From assembly GCA_023416745.1 (NCBI GenBank), contig JAEZHF010000064.1, positions 1-16,649 of the forward strand: a DNA stretch of 16,649 bases. The letters run 5' to 3'. The position numbers and the translations under genes were made by a program. Source of the DNA: Bacillota bacterium (GTDB taxonomy: Bacteria > Bacillota > Clostridia > Christensenellales > SZUA-584). The notes beneath the pieces are model-generated. The model was not told the DNA's origin and did not search any database. It worked only from the letters and a program-made list of their open reading frames with translations. This document shows positions 1-7,008 of the stretch, piece by piece (within the stretch, counting starts at the first letter, position 1; every line of letters starts with the position of its first letter).

Positions 1-244
1 CCATCTCCTGCACCTGCCGTATGCTCTTCCCGGTGACAGGCTGTCCCTCAAATAGAAGCTCCCCTCCGTCCTTCTGATACACACCGGAGATGATCTTCAT
101 CAATGTCGATTTTCCGGCTCCATTCTCTCCCACCACCACATGGACTTCGCCCTTGCGGACGCGCATATTGATGCCCGACAGCACCTGCACACCCGAAAAG
201 CTTTTGCTCACATCGCGGATTTCCAGAATTACATCATCCTGCAT
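1..244 (-). CDS. Sugar ABC transporter ATP-binding protein, N-terminal part (RbsA/MglA type)
   Basis: This is the N-terminal 81 residues of an ABC-transporter ATPase; the rest lies beyond the left edge. The Walker A loop GENGAGKST is at residues 39-47, preceded by the usual A-loop and beta-strand region (ILEIRDVSKSFSGVQVLSGI). The segment ISGVYQKDGGELLFEGQPV after the P-loop is typical of the duplicated-domain ATPases RbsA, MglA and XylG, which energise uptake of monosaccharides at the cytoplasmic membrane. The ATG at 244 follows a strong AAGGAGAGAG ribosome binding site. It starts 39 bases after the stop of the iron-ADH gene in the same direction, so the two are likely co-transcribed. The class is secure. 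The transported sugar cannot be read from the sequence; the neighbouring mutarotase and isomerase suggest a rhamnose- or fucose-like sugar. Confidence 0.93.
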   Translation of the reverse strand, partial: MQDDVILEIRDVSKSFSGVQVLSGINMRVRKGEVHVVVGENGAGKSTLMKIISGVYQKDGGELLFEGQPVTGKSIRQVQEM

Positions 245-283
245 TTATCTCTCTCCTTCATATCAATATCGCCGCGCATACCG

Positions 284-1435
284 CTATTGCCAGCAGGCAG
301 TCAGCACACCCAGTACATCGTCCGCATTCAGGTGTCCGCCCCGCGGCGCCCTCTGAGCAGCCCAGGCCATCCCCCCGAGTGCTTCTTTGGGGATATTCAT
401 CTCACTAAGCGTCACCGGCATGCCCCATTTGCGGTACTGCTCTCTCAATACCGAAATGCCTTCAAGTCCCGCTTTAAGGTCGCTGCTTCTTTCAATACCG
501 AATATACGTTTGGCAAATTGTGCGAACTTTTCGGGTTTTTTGCGACACAGGTACTCCAGCCACGCCGGCTGCACTGCCGCCAGCCCCGCGCCATGTGCCA
601 CGTCGTAACGCGCGCTAAGCTCCAGTTCAATCGTATGGGCATCAAACGCGCCCAATCCCCGGCCACTGTCACACAGGCCGCACAGCGCCAGAGACGATGC
701 CCATGCAAGCACACCGCGCAACGCCACGTCGCCCGGCCGCTCCAGCACGTCGGCGCTCTCCAGCACCGTAAGCACGATACCTTCGACCAGCCGGTCCTGC
801 AGCGGTGTGTCCGGCGTGCCGTCGAAATACTTCTCCAGTACGTGTGAGATGGTGTCCACCATGCCGCAAGCCGTGAGATATGGCGGCACACTGACCATCA
901 GCTCTGGGTCGATCACCGACACTTTTGGATAGCTCAACGGGCTGCGCGATACATACTTTTGGTCCGTCGCCTCATTGGTGATGACACTGTTGGCATTCAT
1001 TTCGGAGCCGGTCCCGGATATCGTCAGCACACTTAGTACGGGCAGTGCCCGATGCGGCTGCCTCTTCTGCGTGTAGAAATCCCAGATATCGCCATCATCA
1101 AACACGCTGATTGCAATGGCCTTAGCACAGTCGATCACGCTGCCGCCGCCCACGGCGACGAGCATGTCCGCGCCGTAATCACGGCAGGCTTTCACACCCT
1201 CCAATACGGTGGTCAGGCGGGGATTGGGGTTCACGCCGTCCAGTATCTCGGATCGTACGCCCGCTTCCGCCAATAGCCCTGTTATCCTGTCCAATATGCC
1301 GATACGCCTGACGCTGCCACGCGTCGAGACCACGAGCGCTTTGCCTCCAATTGGCGACGCAAGCCCGCCGATTTTTGAAACACTGCCCGATCCAAATACG
1401 ATACGGACAGGGTTGGCATATTCGAAACTGTTCAT
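284..1435 (-). CDS. Iron-containing alcohol dehydrogenase (butanol dehydrogenase / YqhD-like)
   Basis: This 383-residue protein has the length and motifs of group III iron-dependent alcohol dehydrogenases, which interconvert aldehydes and alcohols with NAD(P)H in the cytoplasm. The nucleotide-binding motif GGGSVIDCAK is at residues 96-105. The expected iron ligands are D194, H198, H267 and H281 (in GMVDTISHVL, AFDAHTIELE and DVAHGAGLA). The segments SGTGSEMNANSVITNE and HTIELELSARYDVAHG point to the butanol dehydrogenase/YqhD branch. The open frame continues upstream to 1507, but ATG 1435 is preferred: it follows GGAGGGAAC with good spacing, and the family homology begins at MNSFEYANPVRIVFG. 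In a sugar locus it may reduce an aldehyde released by sugar cleavage, or oxidise a sugar alcohol. The class is certain; the substrate is unknown. Confidence 0.94.
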   Translation of the reverse strand: MNSFEYANPVRIVFGSGSVSKIGGLASPIGGKALVVSTRGSVRRIGILDRITGLLAEAGVRSEILDGVNPNPRLTTVLEGVKACRDYGADMLVAVGGGSVIDCAKAIAISVFDDGDIWDFYTQKRQPHRALPVLSVLTISGTGSEMNANSVITNEATDQKYVSRSPLSYPKVSVIDPELMVSVPPYLTACGMVDTISHVLEKYFDGTPDTPLQDRLVEGIVLTVLESADVLERPGDVALRGVLAWASSLALCGLCDSGRGLGAFDAHTIELELSARYDVAHGAGLAAVQPAWLEYLCRKKPEKFAQFAKRIFGIERSSDLKAGLEGISVLREQYRKWGMPVTLSEMNIPKEALGGMAWAAQRAPRGGHLNADDVLGVLTACWQ

Positions 1436-1480
1436 AACTGGTTCCCTCCAGCTTGATACTGCAAGCGGCATGGGTGGTAT

Positions 1481-1505
1481 GCAGGGCCCGCTGACCGGAC
1501 CCTGC
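1481..1505 (-). other. Intergenic RNA hairpin between isomerase and iron-ADH genes
   Basis: GCAGGG (1481-1486) pairs with CCCTGC (1500-1505). Two further G-C pairs form inside after one mismatch, leaving a 7-base loop. It sits in the 126-base gap between the isomerase stop and the iron-ADH start. No T-run follows on the minus strand, so it may be an mRNA stability or attenuation element rather than a terminator. Weak evidence. Confidence 0.35.
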
Positions 1506-1561
1506 ACTCACAATAAAGGAATAAAATGCCCTGCAGCCATTCTGCCGGTGTTGATATACTC

Positions 1562-2557
1562 TTAACCGAATACTGCCTCGCGGATCACGTGCACCATTTC
1601 ACACGGGTCTCCGTTGCTGATCACATCGCCCAGCTTCTCAAAACCGATTTTGTCTATGATCTCGTCATACTTCTTCATGTTGAGAACGCTCTGCCGGGTG
1701 GCTTCATACTGGTCCTCTCGGTATGGGAAAATATCCACCGAGATGAAGCCGTCGTAATTCGCCTTGCGGAGCGAGTAGAACATTTCGATGTATTCGGTCA
1801 GCCGCAGCGAGCCGACGATCATGTCATCGTCCCACAGATTGTAGTTGTCGTTGGCGTGCATCATGAACAGCTTCCCATACCGTGCCGCCACCTCCACGTT
1901 CTGCGCCACACTCTGCTGCGCGTAAAACACATGGCCCGTGTCAATGGCCACGCCCACGTTCTTTCTGTCCACTTCCATGCAGACCAGCAGCGCCGTCATC
2001 GTGGTGTCGACCAAGCAGCGGTTGCGCGGTTCTCTGATCTTGCCTTCCAATGTCAGGTTGATGTTGGGGTTATAGTCAGCCAGCTCGCGCACGGCGTTTA
2101 TCAGATCGTCCCACTGTTTGGCGTAGTTGGTCTGCAATGGATAATCGAAGCCATCCTGCCCCAACCACAGGTTCACGCTGGGATTGCCCACCAGTTTTGA
2201 ATTGAAGTCAATGTTTTGCTTGATGAGGCGCAGCGCGTCGTCCCTCACGCCCTTGTCCGCCGCGCTGATGGAGCCCTTCTGCCACCGTCTTTCGCCGAAA
2301 ACCAGCGGAAGCACCGACGAGGCAACAAAACCCGACGCCGTGAGTATCTCGTTGACCGTATCCGGGTCGGAAAGCGGGCCTGTGGGCGCCTGATACAGGT
2401 CAGCGCCCTTGAGCACTTGCATCAGCTCCAGATTCTTGATCACATCCGGAAACTCCACCTTGTCAAGGTTCGGATCCTTGTATCCGCACTTCATGAACCG
2501 GTCACATGTCTGCCCTAAAGACCCGATTATCGCGCTGTACTTGATTTGACTGCTCAT
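1562..2557 (-). CDS. Metal-dependent TIM-barrel sugar isomerase (L-rhamnose isomerase-like / xylose isomerase-like fold)
   Basis: This 331-residue protein belongs to the xylose-isomerase-like TIM-barrel superfamily. Candidate metal ligands are E171 (TLEGKIREP), D206 (VAIDTGHV), H234 (MMHANDNYN) and D275 (SVDIFPYRED). Their order and spacing (35, 28 and 41 residues) resemble the Pseudomonas-type L-rhamnose isomerase metal site as I recall it. WLGQDGFDYP and the EP pair after the first ligand also fit sugar isomerases acting on free aldoses and ketoses. A GTG at 2560 is possible, but ATG 2557 is better spaced from AAGGAG. A LacI-type operator lies about 80 bases upstream, so the gene probably has its own regulated promoter. 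The mutarotase at 5383 would supply the correct anomer to such an isomerase. Epimerase rather than isomerase activity cannot be excluded. Confidence 0.82.
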   Translation of the reverse strand: MSSQIKYSAIIGSLGQTCDRFMKCGYKDPNLDKVEFPDVIKNLELMQVLKGADLYQAPTGPLSDPDTVNEILTASGFVASSVLPLVFGERRWQKGSISAADKGVRDDALRLIKQNIDFNSKLVGNPSVNLWLGQDGFDYPLQTNYAKQWDDLINAVRELADYNPNINLTLEGKIREPRNRCLVDTTMTALLVCMEVDRKNVGVAIDTGHVFYAQQSVAQNVEVAARYGKLFMMHANDNYNLWDDDMIVGSLRLTEYIEMFYSLRKANYDGFISVDIFPYREDQYEATRQSVLNMKKYDEIIDKIGFEKLGDVISNGDPCEMVHVIREAVFG

Positions 2558-2638
2558 CACATTTCTCCTTAATTAATTGAATTTTTATAATGACAGAGGC
2601 TGCACGTTTAGATGCTGCAAATGCAGATCCTGACACTC

Positions 2639-2650
2639 GGGAACGTTACC
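2639..2650. promoter_or_regulatory. LacI-type operator upstream of the sugar isomerase gene
   Basis: GGGAACGTTACC is a near-palindrome centred on CG. It is identical to the site at 4088-4099 and very close to those at 4218-4243. It lies 82 bases upstream of the isomerase ATG. Only one copy is present here, unlike the tandem pairs at the divergent promoters. The LacI-family protein encoded at 5916 is the likely ligand (inference); a CcpA-like global regulator is the alternative. Confidence 0.65.
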
Positions 2651-2751
2651 ACTGCATAAGACCGAATACCGCCGGCTTCCCGCCGTCATGTTTTTAATAG
2701 CTTCTTTGCTCTTAAAATAATTACAGTGTTTGCATTGTTTGCGGGATGTAT

Positions 2752-2796
2752 CGGACGCGTGACACCAAACTTGAAGTGCTGATGTCACGCCGTCCG
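2752..2796 (-). other. Long hairpin just downstream of the M24 gene
   Basis: CGGACGCGTGACA (2752-2764) pairs with TGTCACGCCGTCCG (2783-2796), giving a 13-bp stem with one bulged base and an 18-base loop. It begins 9 bases after the M24 stop codon. On the minus strand the T-run precedes the stem instead of following it, so it does not look like a standard intrinsic terminator for M24. It may protect the 3' end of the message or separate M24 from isomerase transcription. Confidence 0.5.
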
Positions 2797-2805
2797 AAAA
2801 AATAC

Positions 2806-3954
2806 TTAATCGATCACGAGCATGCCGGGCCGTTCGAAATGGACACCATTTATTGTTTTAGCGATTTTCGGAAAGCTTTTGGGTTTGGTGATCATCAGCG
2901 GGCCTTCAGCCGTGGCAATAAATGCATCCTCTGACTTGACGCCGGGCGCAACGGGATTGTAGCAGTAGCATTCGTTGACCTGAGTGATGTTGTGGCAGGA
3001 TTCATTAGTTGAGTACTCGCGGTTATAATACCCTTGAGGGCCGCCCTGATAATGCGAGTAATACATTTCCTCACAGCCCATGTCCTTGTATAATTGCTTG
3101 CCCAGCAGGTGCGGAACCAAGTCGTCCACACCCGGCCTGGTGGCTTCGATCATGCGGTTCTCGATTTCGTTTGCCACGTCATACCAGTGCAGTAATTCTG
3201 CCGGAGGCGTTCCAAAATAGACCATGCGTGTGGTGGTGGTGATAAAGCCTTTGTAGCGCCCATTGCAAGACACCATCAGCGATTTTTCCAGCTTTTTATC
3301 CGTGGGTATCGGATGGCGGTGTTTTCTGATGCGGTCGTCCGACGCTACAAGGAACAGCACCTGATCGATACCCTGCGGCCACAGCGCTCCAGCCACGCCG
3401 CCGGCGATCTCGAACTCCGTCATGCCCGGCTTTACCGTTGCCAGATACTTTTCCAGCGCTTCGGACATAGAATCCCCGAGATACTGGTAACGGCAGATCT
3501 CATTCTCGGTCAATGACCACCGCAAGGGGTTTATCTTGCTCTGGATCATCTTCGTATCGCTGTAAATGACATCGGAGCCTATCTTATCCAGGCTGCCCAC
3601 GATCTTTTTCAGGTAATCTTGCTTGCGGTTCTCAAACCACTGCTGGGTCAGAATCTCAAAGCCCAGTTCCTCCATGTGTTGCTCTTCCTTCATACGGGGA
3701 GCTTCTACCACGTCCGCAAATACATAACGGCGTCCGTCTCTGGTGATCAGTACCGTCGCGACGCTGTCTTCTGTACACATGGTCACCACACCGCTCCCGC
3801 CCGCGGTAATCCAGGCAAAGTTCGCCTGTCGTGCCAGGTAGAGCGCATCAAGCCCCTCGGCTTCAAGCAAGCGAACGACCCTTTCGACTTTAATGTCGAT
3901 TTCAGCGCGGCGGCCGGCAATCGATGTGTCCTCCACATAAACTTTGCTGCTCAT
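2806..3954 (-). CDS. M24 (creatinase/prolidase fold) family protein lacking most metal ligands
   Basis: This 382-residue protein has the two-domain layout of Xaa-Pro aminopeptidase and creatinase: an N-terminal ribonuclease-H-like domain (about 18-150) and a C-terminal pita-bread domain (about 151-382). The conserved His region is present (H212/H214 in IRKHRHPIPTDK). At the positions of the two metal-binding aspartates, normally 11 residues apart, it has S229 and T240 (MVSCNGRYKGF, ITTTTRM). The first metal glutamate is replaced by A337 (NPVAPG). E342 remains. It is therefore unlikely to be a normal di-metal peptidase; creatinase is a known metal-independent enzyme of this fold. ATG 3954 follows GGGAGG at good spacing. 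It is transcribed divergently from the zinc dehydrogenase, with LacI-type operators between them. A role in processing a sugar conjugate is possible, but the reaction is unknown. Confidence 0.85.
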   Translation of the reverse strand: MSSKVYVEDTSIAGRRAEIDIKVERVVRLLEAEGLDALYLARQANFAWITAGGSGVVTMCTEDSVATVLITRDGRRYVFADVVEAPRMKEEQHMEELGFEILTQQWFENRKQDYLKKIVGSLDKIGSDVIYSDTKMIQSKINPLRWSLTENEICRYQYLGDSMSEALEKYLATVKPGMTEFEIAGGVAGALWPQGIDQVLFLVASDDRIRKHRHPIPTDKKLEKSLMVSCNGRYKGFITTTTRMVYFGTPPAELLHWYDVANEIENRMIEATRPGVDDLVPHLLGKQLYKDMGCEEMYYSHYQGGPQGYYNREYSTNESCHNITQVNECYCYNPVAPGVKSEDAFIATAEGPLMITKPKSFPKIAKTINGVHFERPGMLVID

Positions 3955-3984
3955 TTCAAGTTCCTCCCATCAATCAGCTGATTA

Positions 3985-4014
3985 AATATATTACATGGTA
4001 TATTTGTCTGGCAA
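3985..4014 (-). promoter_or_regulatory. Sigma-A-type promoter of the M24 gene
   Basis: On the minus strand, TTGCCA (4014-4009, five of six matches to the -35 consensus) is followed after 18 bases by TATATT (3990-3985, five of six to the -10 consensus). Transcription would start about 25-30 bases upstream of the M24 ATG. The operator pair at 4074-4099 lies about 60 bases upstream of the -35 box. Confidence 0.55.
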
Positions 4015-4073
4015 AACTCTGGGTGTTGTCCGGCAGAGACCGAAGAATAAAAGTCTGGCTATAAGAACCATAC

Positions 4074-4099
4074 GGGAACGATTATTGGGGAACGTTACC
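4074..4099. promoter_or_regulatory. Tandem LacI-type operators upstream of the M24 gene
   Basis: Two sites have centres (4079 and 4093) 14 bases apart: GGGAACGATTAT (4074-4085, good left half only) and GGGAACGTTACC (4088-4099, near-palindrome). The spacing equals that of the pair at 4218-4243. They sit upstream of the M24 promoter, not over it, which would suit activation or loop formation with the other pair. Binding by the LacI-family protein at 5916 is inferred from proximity and motif type. Confidence 0.62.
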
Positions 4100-4217
4100 G
4101 TTTTCATGTAAAGTATTCGACGAATTAATTAAAACTCCTTTTTTTAAATTCTTAAATTTTCGCCCATTACAGGCATATTAATCGGTAATTATTAGAACTC
4201 ATAATGTATATTAATAA

Positions 4218-4243
4218 GGAAACGTTTCCGCGGGAACGTTTCC
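4218..4243. promoter_or_regulatory. Tandem LacI-type operators upstream of the zinc dehydrogenase gene
   Basis: GGAAACGTTTCC (4218-4229) is a perfect 12-bp palindrome. GGGAACGTTTCC (4232-4243) is the same with one mismatched pair. Their centres are 14 bases apart, and the downstream copy ends 8 bases before the -35 box of the plus-strand promoter. This is a classic place for LacI-family control. The core also resembles CcpA cre sites, so a global regulator cannot be ruled out. Confidence 0.75.
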
Positions 4244-4251
4244 TATTCTTG

Positions 4252-4279
4252 TTGACTTATATTCTTTTTGTGATACTAT
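4252..4279 (+). promoter_or_regulatory. Promoter of the zinc dehydrogenase-mutarotase transcription unit
   Basis: TTGACT (4252-4257) is followed after 16 bases by TACTAT (4274-4279). A TG dinucleotide one base upstream makes an extended -10 element. It lies just downstream of the operator pair and about 55 bases before the ATG at 4335. Confidence 0.65.
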
Positions 4280-4334
4280 AAAAATATAGTGAAAATTACC
4301 GTAAGAACAATTATAAAACACAGGAGGTATCAAT

Positions 4335-5363
4335 ATGGGTGAAAAAATGCGCGCGGCCGTTTTCGAAGGCAACGGCGTTCTTAGCATTTGCGAAGTCGAC
4401 AAGCCGACGATACAGAAACCAGACGATGTGATCGTGCAGATTGAGATGTGCTCAATCTGTGGCACAGATGTGCATATCATGTCCGTACCGCCAGGTTACG
4501 TCGCAGAACCCGGCACAATACTCGGGCATGAGCTGGTCGGTAAGGTCATTGAAGTCGGCGACAAGGTCAGGTCTTTGAAACCGGGAGACCGTATCGTTTC
4601 CAACCCCAACGATTATTGCGGGGTTTGTGAGTATTGCCAGAAGAACCTCCCCAATCTGTGTGAGAACATAATTCCTATGGGCATCGGCGCCGATGGCGGA
4701 TTCGCAGAGTATGTGCGCGTATCTGAAAAGGTTGCGCATAAGATTTCCGACAACCTTCCTTCTGAGATCGCTGCGTTCGCAGAGCCGCTGGCCTGCCTGG
4801 TCAACGGCAAAAACAAGATACCCGTAAGTCCCGGAGACAGCGTGCTCGTGATGGGCGCCGGTGCTATCGGCCTGCTGTTCGTTCAGATCATGAAGGCGTG
4901 CGGCGCATACCCGATCATCGTATCTGAACCCACGCCGCTGCGCCGGGAATATGCGAAAAAGTGCGGAGCCGACTATGTGGTGGACCCGCTCACCGAGGAT
5001 CTGGAAGGGTTCGTTAAGAGTATTGTACGCATCGGCGTGGACTACGCCATCGACGTGGTGGGTTCCCAGATCATGACGGGCATCAAGAATGTACGCAAGG
5101 GCGGAACCGTTCTGCTGTTCGGGTTTAACGCTCATGCCAAGCCCGATGTGCCGCAATACATGATCACCAACAGGGAAGTGGCTGTTTTAGGCACATGGAT
5201 CGCCAACGCATCCTTCCCCACCGCTGTTAAGATACTCGAAAGCGGTGTGCTGGATCTGAAGCCATTGATTACACACACGCTGCCGCTGGAAAAAACGGCC
5301 GAGGGCATTGACATACTGCGTCGTGGTGAGGGTATTGAGATACTCATCGACCCGCGCCTGTAA
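4335..5363 (+). CDS. Zinc-dependent medium-chain alcohol/polyol dehydrogenase (MDR family)
   Basis: This 342-residue protein has the full layout of sorbitol/threonine-type zinc dehydrogenases. The catalytic zinc site is C42 (SICGTD), H65-E66 (LGHE) and E150 (AEPLA). The structural zinc site is C95, C98, C101 and C109. The Rossmann motif GAGAIG is at 174-179, and E198 at the end of the second strand favours NAD over NADP. It should oxidise a secondary hydroxyl of a sugar or polyol in the cytoplasm, or catalyse the reverse. ATG 4335 follows AGGAGG seven bases upstream; an internal Met5 is a less likely start. It is first gene of the plus-strand unit, with the mutarotase-like gene 19 bases downstream, and is controlled by a promoter flanked by paired LacI-type operators. 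Together with the isomerase and iron-ADH it suggests a redox-based sugar pathway. The exact substrate is unknown. Confidence 0.93.
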   Translation: MGEKMRAAVFEGNGVLSICEVDKPTIQKPDDVIVQIEMCSICGTDVHIMSVPPGYVAEPGTILGHELVGKVIEVGDKVRSLKPGDRIVSNPNDYCGVCEYCQKNLPNLCENIIPMGIGADGGFAEYVRVSEKVAHKISDNLPSEIAAFAEPLACLVNGKNKIPVSPGDSVLVMGAGAIGLLFVQIMKACGAYPIIVSEPTPLRREYAKKCGADYVVDPLTEDLEGFVKSIVRIGVDYAIDVVGSQIMTGIKNVRKGGTVLLFGFNAHAKPDVPQYMITNREVAVLGTWIANASFPTAVKILESGVLDLKPLITHTLPLEKTAEGIDILRRGEGIEILIDPRL

Positions 5364-5382
5364 AAGTGGAAAGGAGTCCAAT

Positions 5383-5736
5383 ATGAAAAAAAAGCGCTAT
5401 TGTTTTGTGATCGAGATCAACGAGGACCAGATGGAAGACTATGTCGCTCTCCATAAGGACCCGTGGCGTGAGACGCTGGAAGGACTCAAGGCCGCAGGTG
5501 CGGATGAACTGCTGATATACCGCTACAAGAACTTTTCGATACTCTTCTACGAGTGTGAGGATATCAACGAGGTTTATCGCAAATGGGGTGCCAACGAAGC
5601 CTGCCCCCGCTGGAATGCGCGCCTCAGCCAAGCGTATAAGGTATCGCCCAGCATAGACGGTTCGGACGATGTGGAAACGCTCGAGAAGATATTCGACCTA
5701 AACCAGCAGCTCGCAGGCAAACTGGAGCAATATTAA
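5383..5736 (+). CDS. L-rhamnose mutarotase-like protein (RhaM/YiiL family)
   Basis: This 117-residue protein begins KKRYCFVIEINEDQMEDY, the usual start of RhaM-type dimeric alpha/beta-barrel proteins, which interconvert alpha and beta anomers of L-rhamnose. H24 in LHKDPW matches the catalytic histidine region, IYRYKN (45-50) the central tyrosine strand, and W68 and W77 the C-terminal tryptophan pair. The C-terminus runs about 13 residues beyond the short E. coli protein. ATG 5383 follows AAGGAG; the open frame reaches back into the dehydrogenase gene, but no homology starts there. It lies 19 bases after the dehydrogenase and is followed by a terminator, so the two form an operon. It implies that the locus handles a free 6-deoxyhexose or similar aldose. 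L-fucose and other sugars remain possible. Confidence 0.85.
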   Translation: MKKKRYCFVIEINEDQMEDYVALHKDPWRETLEGLKAAGADELLIYRYKNFSILFYECEDINEVYRKWGANEACPRWNARLSQAYKVSPSIDGSDDVETLEKIFDLNQQLAGKLEQY

Positions 5737-5749
5737 CAAGGTTCCATTG

Positions 5750-5788
5750 TGCCGAGCCGGGTGTTGAGCAGAATCGCCTGGCTCGGCA
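5750..5788 (+). terminator. Intrinsic terminator after the mutarotase gene
   Basis: A 14-bp stem (5750-5763 with 5775-5788, two G-T wobbles, 11-base loop) begins 13 bases after the stop codon. The following sequence is AT-rich, with a short T-run at about 5807-5813, so termination may be partial and some transcripts could continue into the LacI gene. Confidence 0.65.
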
Positions 5789-5915
5789 GTATATCCATAT
5801 GCATAATTTTGTTTGGTACAGATCAAAAAGAAGGATTTATTCATATTCAAAACGAATACTATTTGCAATAAATATAGCAGGAAAGGTTTACCATTTGGTT
5901 TTCTGGTGAAGGGTT

Positions 5916-6923
5916 ATGACAACAATCTGGGATGTGGCAAAGCTTGCAGGGGTATCAAAGTCGACGGTTTCAAGAGTGATGAACAACGGGTCGTCCAGTG
6001 ACGAAGCCCGCAAACTCGTGCTGGACGCAATTAAAAAACTCAATTATCAGCCCAGCTGTTTTGCGAAAAATATTCGAACGCAAAAATCGATGACCATTGC
6101 GCTGATGATTCCGGACGCGTCAAACTTCTTTTATACGGAATTGTTTAAAGCCGTCGAACAGGTCGCTTACGAACGCGAATACATGGTGATATTGTGCGAT
6201 ACGCAAAACAGCACCGACACCGAAATAGAGTATGCCGAGAAACTGCAGCAGCGCCGCATAGACGGTTTGATATACTCCACATACAAGATGGATAAAGCGG
6301 CGCAACACTATTTCCTGTCATTGGCAGAAAAGCTGCCTGTTGTATTTGCCGATTACGCCTTTCGCAAGTATGACAATATCTCGCTGGTGGCCACCGAAGG
6401 CTACAGCAGCTCCCGCAACGCCACGCGGTTTCTGTACCATAAGGGTTGCCGGAACATTGCTTACATCAATTTCCCGCAGGACGTTCTCGTTACCAGCCAG
6501 CGTTATGAGGGCTATTTAAAGGGTCTTGAAGACTGTGGACTCGCCTCCCACCCTGAACTTGTTTATTTTCCGCCTTCCGAGCGTTTGATGTCAGCCCGTG
6601 ACATGGGCTACAACGGTGCCAAGCATCTGCTGTCCTGCGGCGTCAAAGTGGATGCAATCATGGCTGCCGCTGACCCAATCGCAATGGGTGCCATCAAGTA
6701 TCTTAAATACCGGGGGGTTCAGATCCCCAACGACATCCGGGTGATCGGTTTTGATAACAACGAATTCTGTGAAGTGACAGATCCGACACTAACCACCATC
6801 GGACAGCCAATACAAAAAATAGGCACCACGGCGGCTCATATACTATTCAATAAGATTGCCGGATGCGACAACGAAGAGCGCGTGTTGTTTGAAGGTGAAT
6901 TGATTCAGCGTGACAGCACCTAA
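5916..6923 (+). CDS. LacI-family transcriptional regulator
   Basis: This 335-residue protein has the standard LacI/PurR layout. The N-terminal helix-turn-helix TIWDVAKLAGVSKSTVSRVM (residues 3-22) and a hinge (LNYQPSCFAKNIRTQKS) are followed by a periplasmic-binding-protein-like sensor domain from about residue 60, with IPDASNFFYTELFKAVEQ and VIGFDNNEFCEVTDPTLTTI as typical signatures. ATG 5916 is the first start after an in-frame stop at 5907; the AAGGG upstream is very close to the start, so translation may be weak. It lies 127 bases after the mutarotase terminator, in the same direction. The GGGAACGTT-type palindromes at 2639, 4074-4099 and 4218-4243 are its likely targets. None is visible in front of the gene itself, so there is no sign of autoregulation. 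The effector is probably the transported sugar or an intermediate. Confidence 0.95.
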   Translation: MTTIWDVAKLAGVSKSTVSRVMNNGSSSDEARKLVLDAIKKLNYQPSCFAKNIRTQKSMTIALMIPDASNFFYTELFKAVEQVAYEREYMVILCDTQNSTDTEIEYAEKLQQRRIDGLIYSTYKMDKAAQHYFLSLAEKLPVVFADYAFRKYDNISLVATEGYSSSRNATRFLYHKGCRNIAYINFPQDVLVTSQRYEGYLKGLEDCGLASHPELVYFPPSERLMSARDMGYNGAKHLLSCGVKVDAIMAAADPIAMGAIKYLKYRGVQIPNDIRVIGFDNNEFCEVTDPTLTTIGQPIQKIGTTAAHILFNKIAGCDNEERVLFEGELIQRDST

Positions 6924-7008
6924 TTAAGATTCATTTTGAGCCAGATCCTAAAAGCATAGCTGGTGTAGAAACAGGGTTCTATAATCGTCTGGGCAAATAT
7001 ACGCTTTC

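Noticed and set aside
140..847. 235-codon plus-strand frame over the ABC ATPase and iron-ADH genes
   Set aside because: Antisense shadow of two clear minus-strand genes; composition typical of reversed coding sequence.
1526..2200. 224-codon plus-strand frame over the isomerase gene
   Set aside because: Antisense to a gene with intact metal-ligand motifs; His/Val-rich shadow without family signature.
5813..6001. 62-codon plus-strand frame overlapping the start of the LacI gene
   Set aside because: No recognised motif; it overlaps the helix-turn-helix coding region in another frame and has no convincing ribosome binding site.
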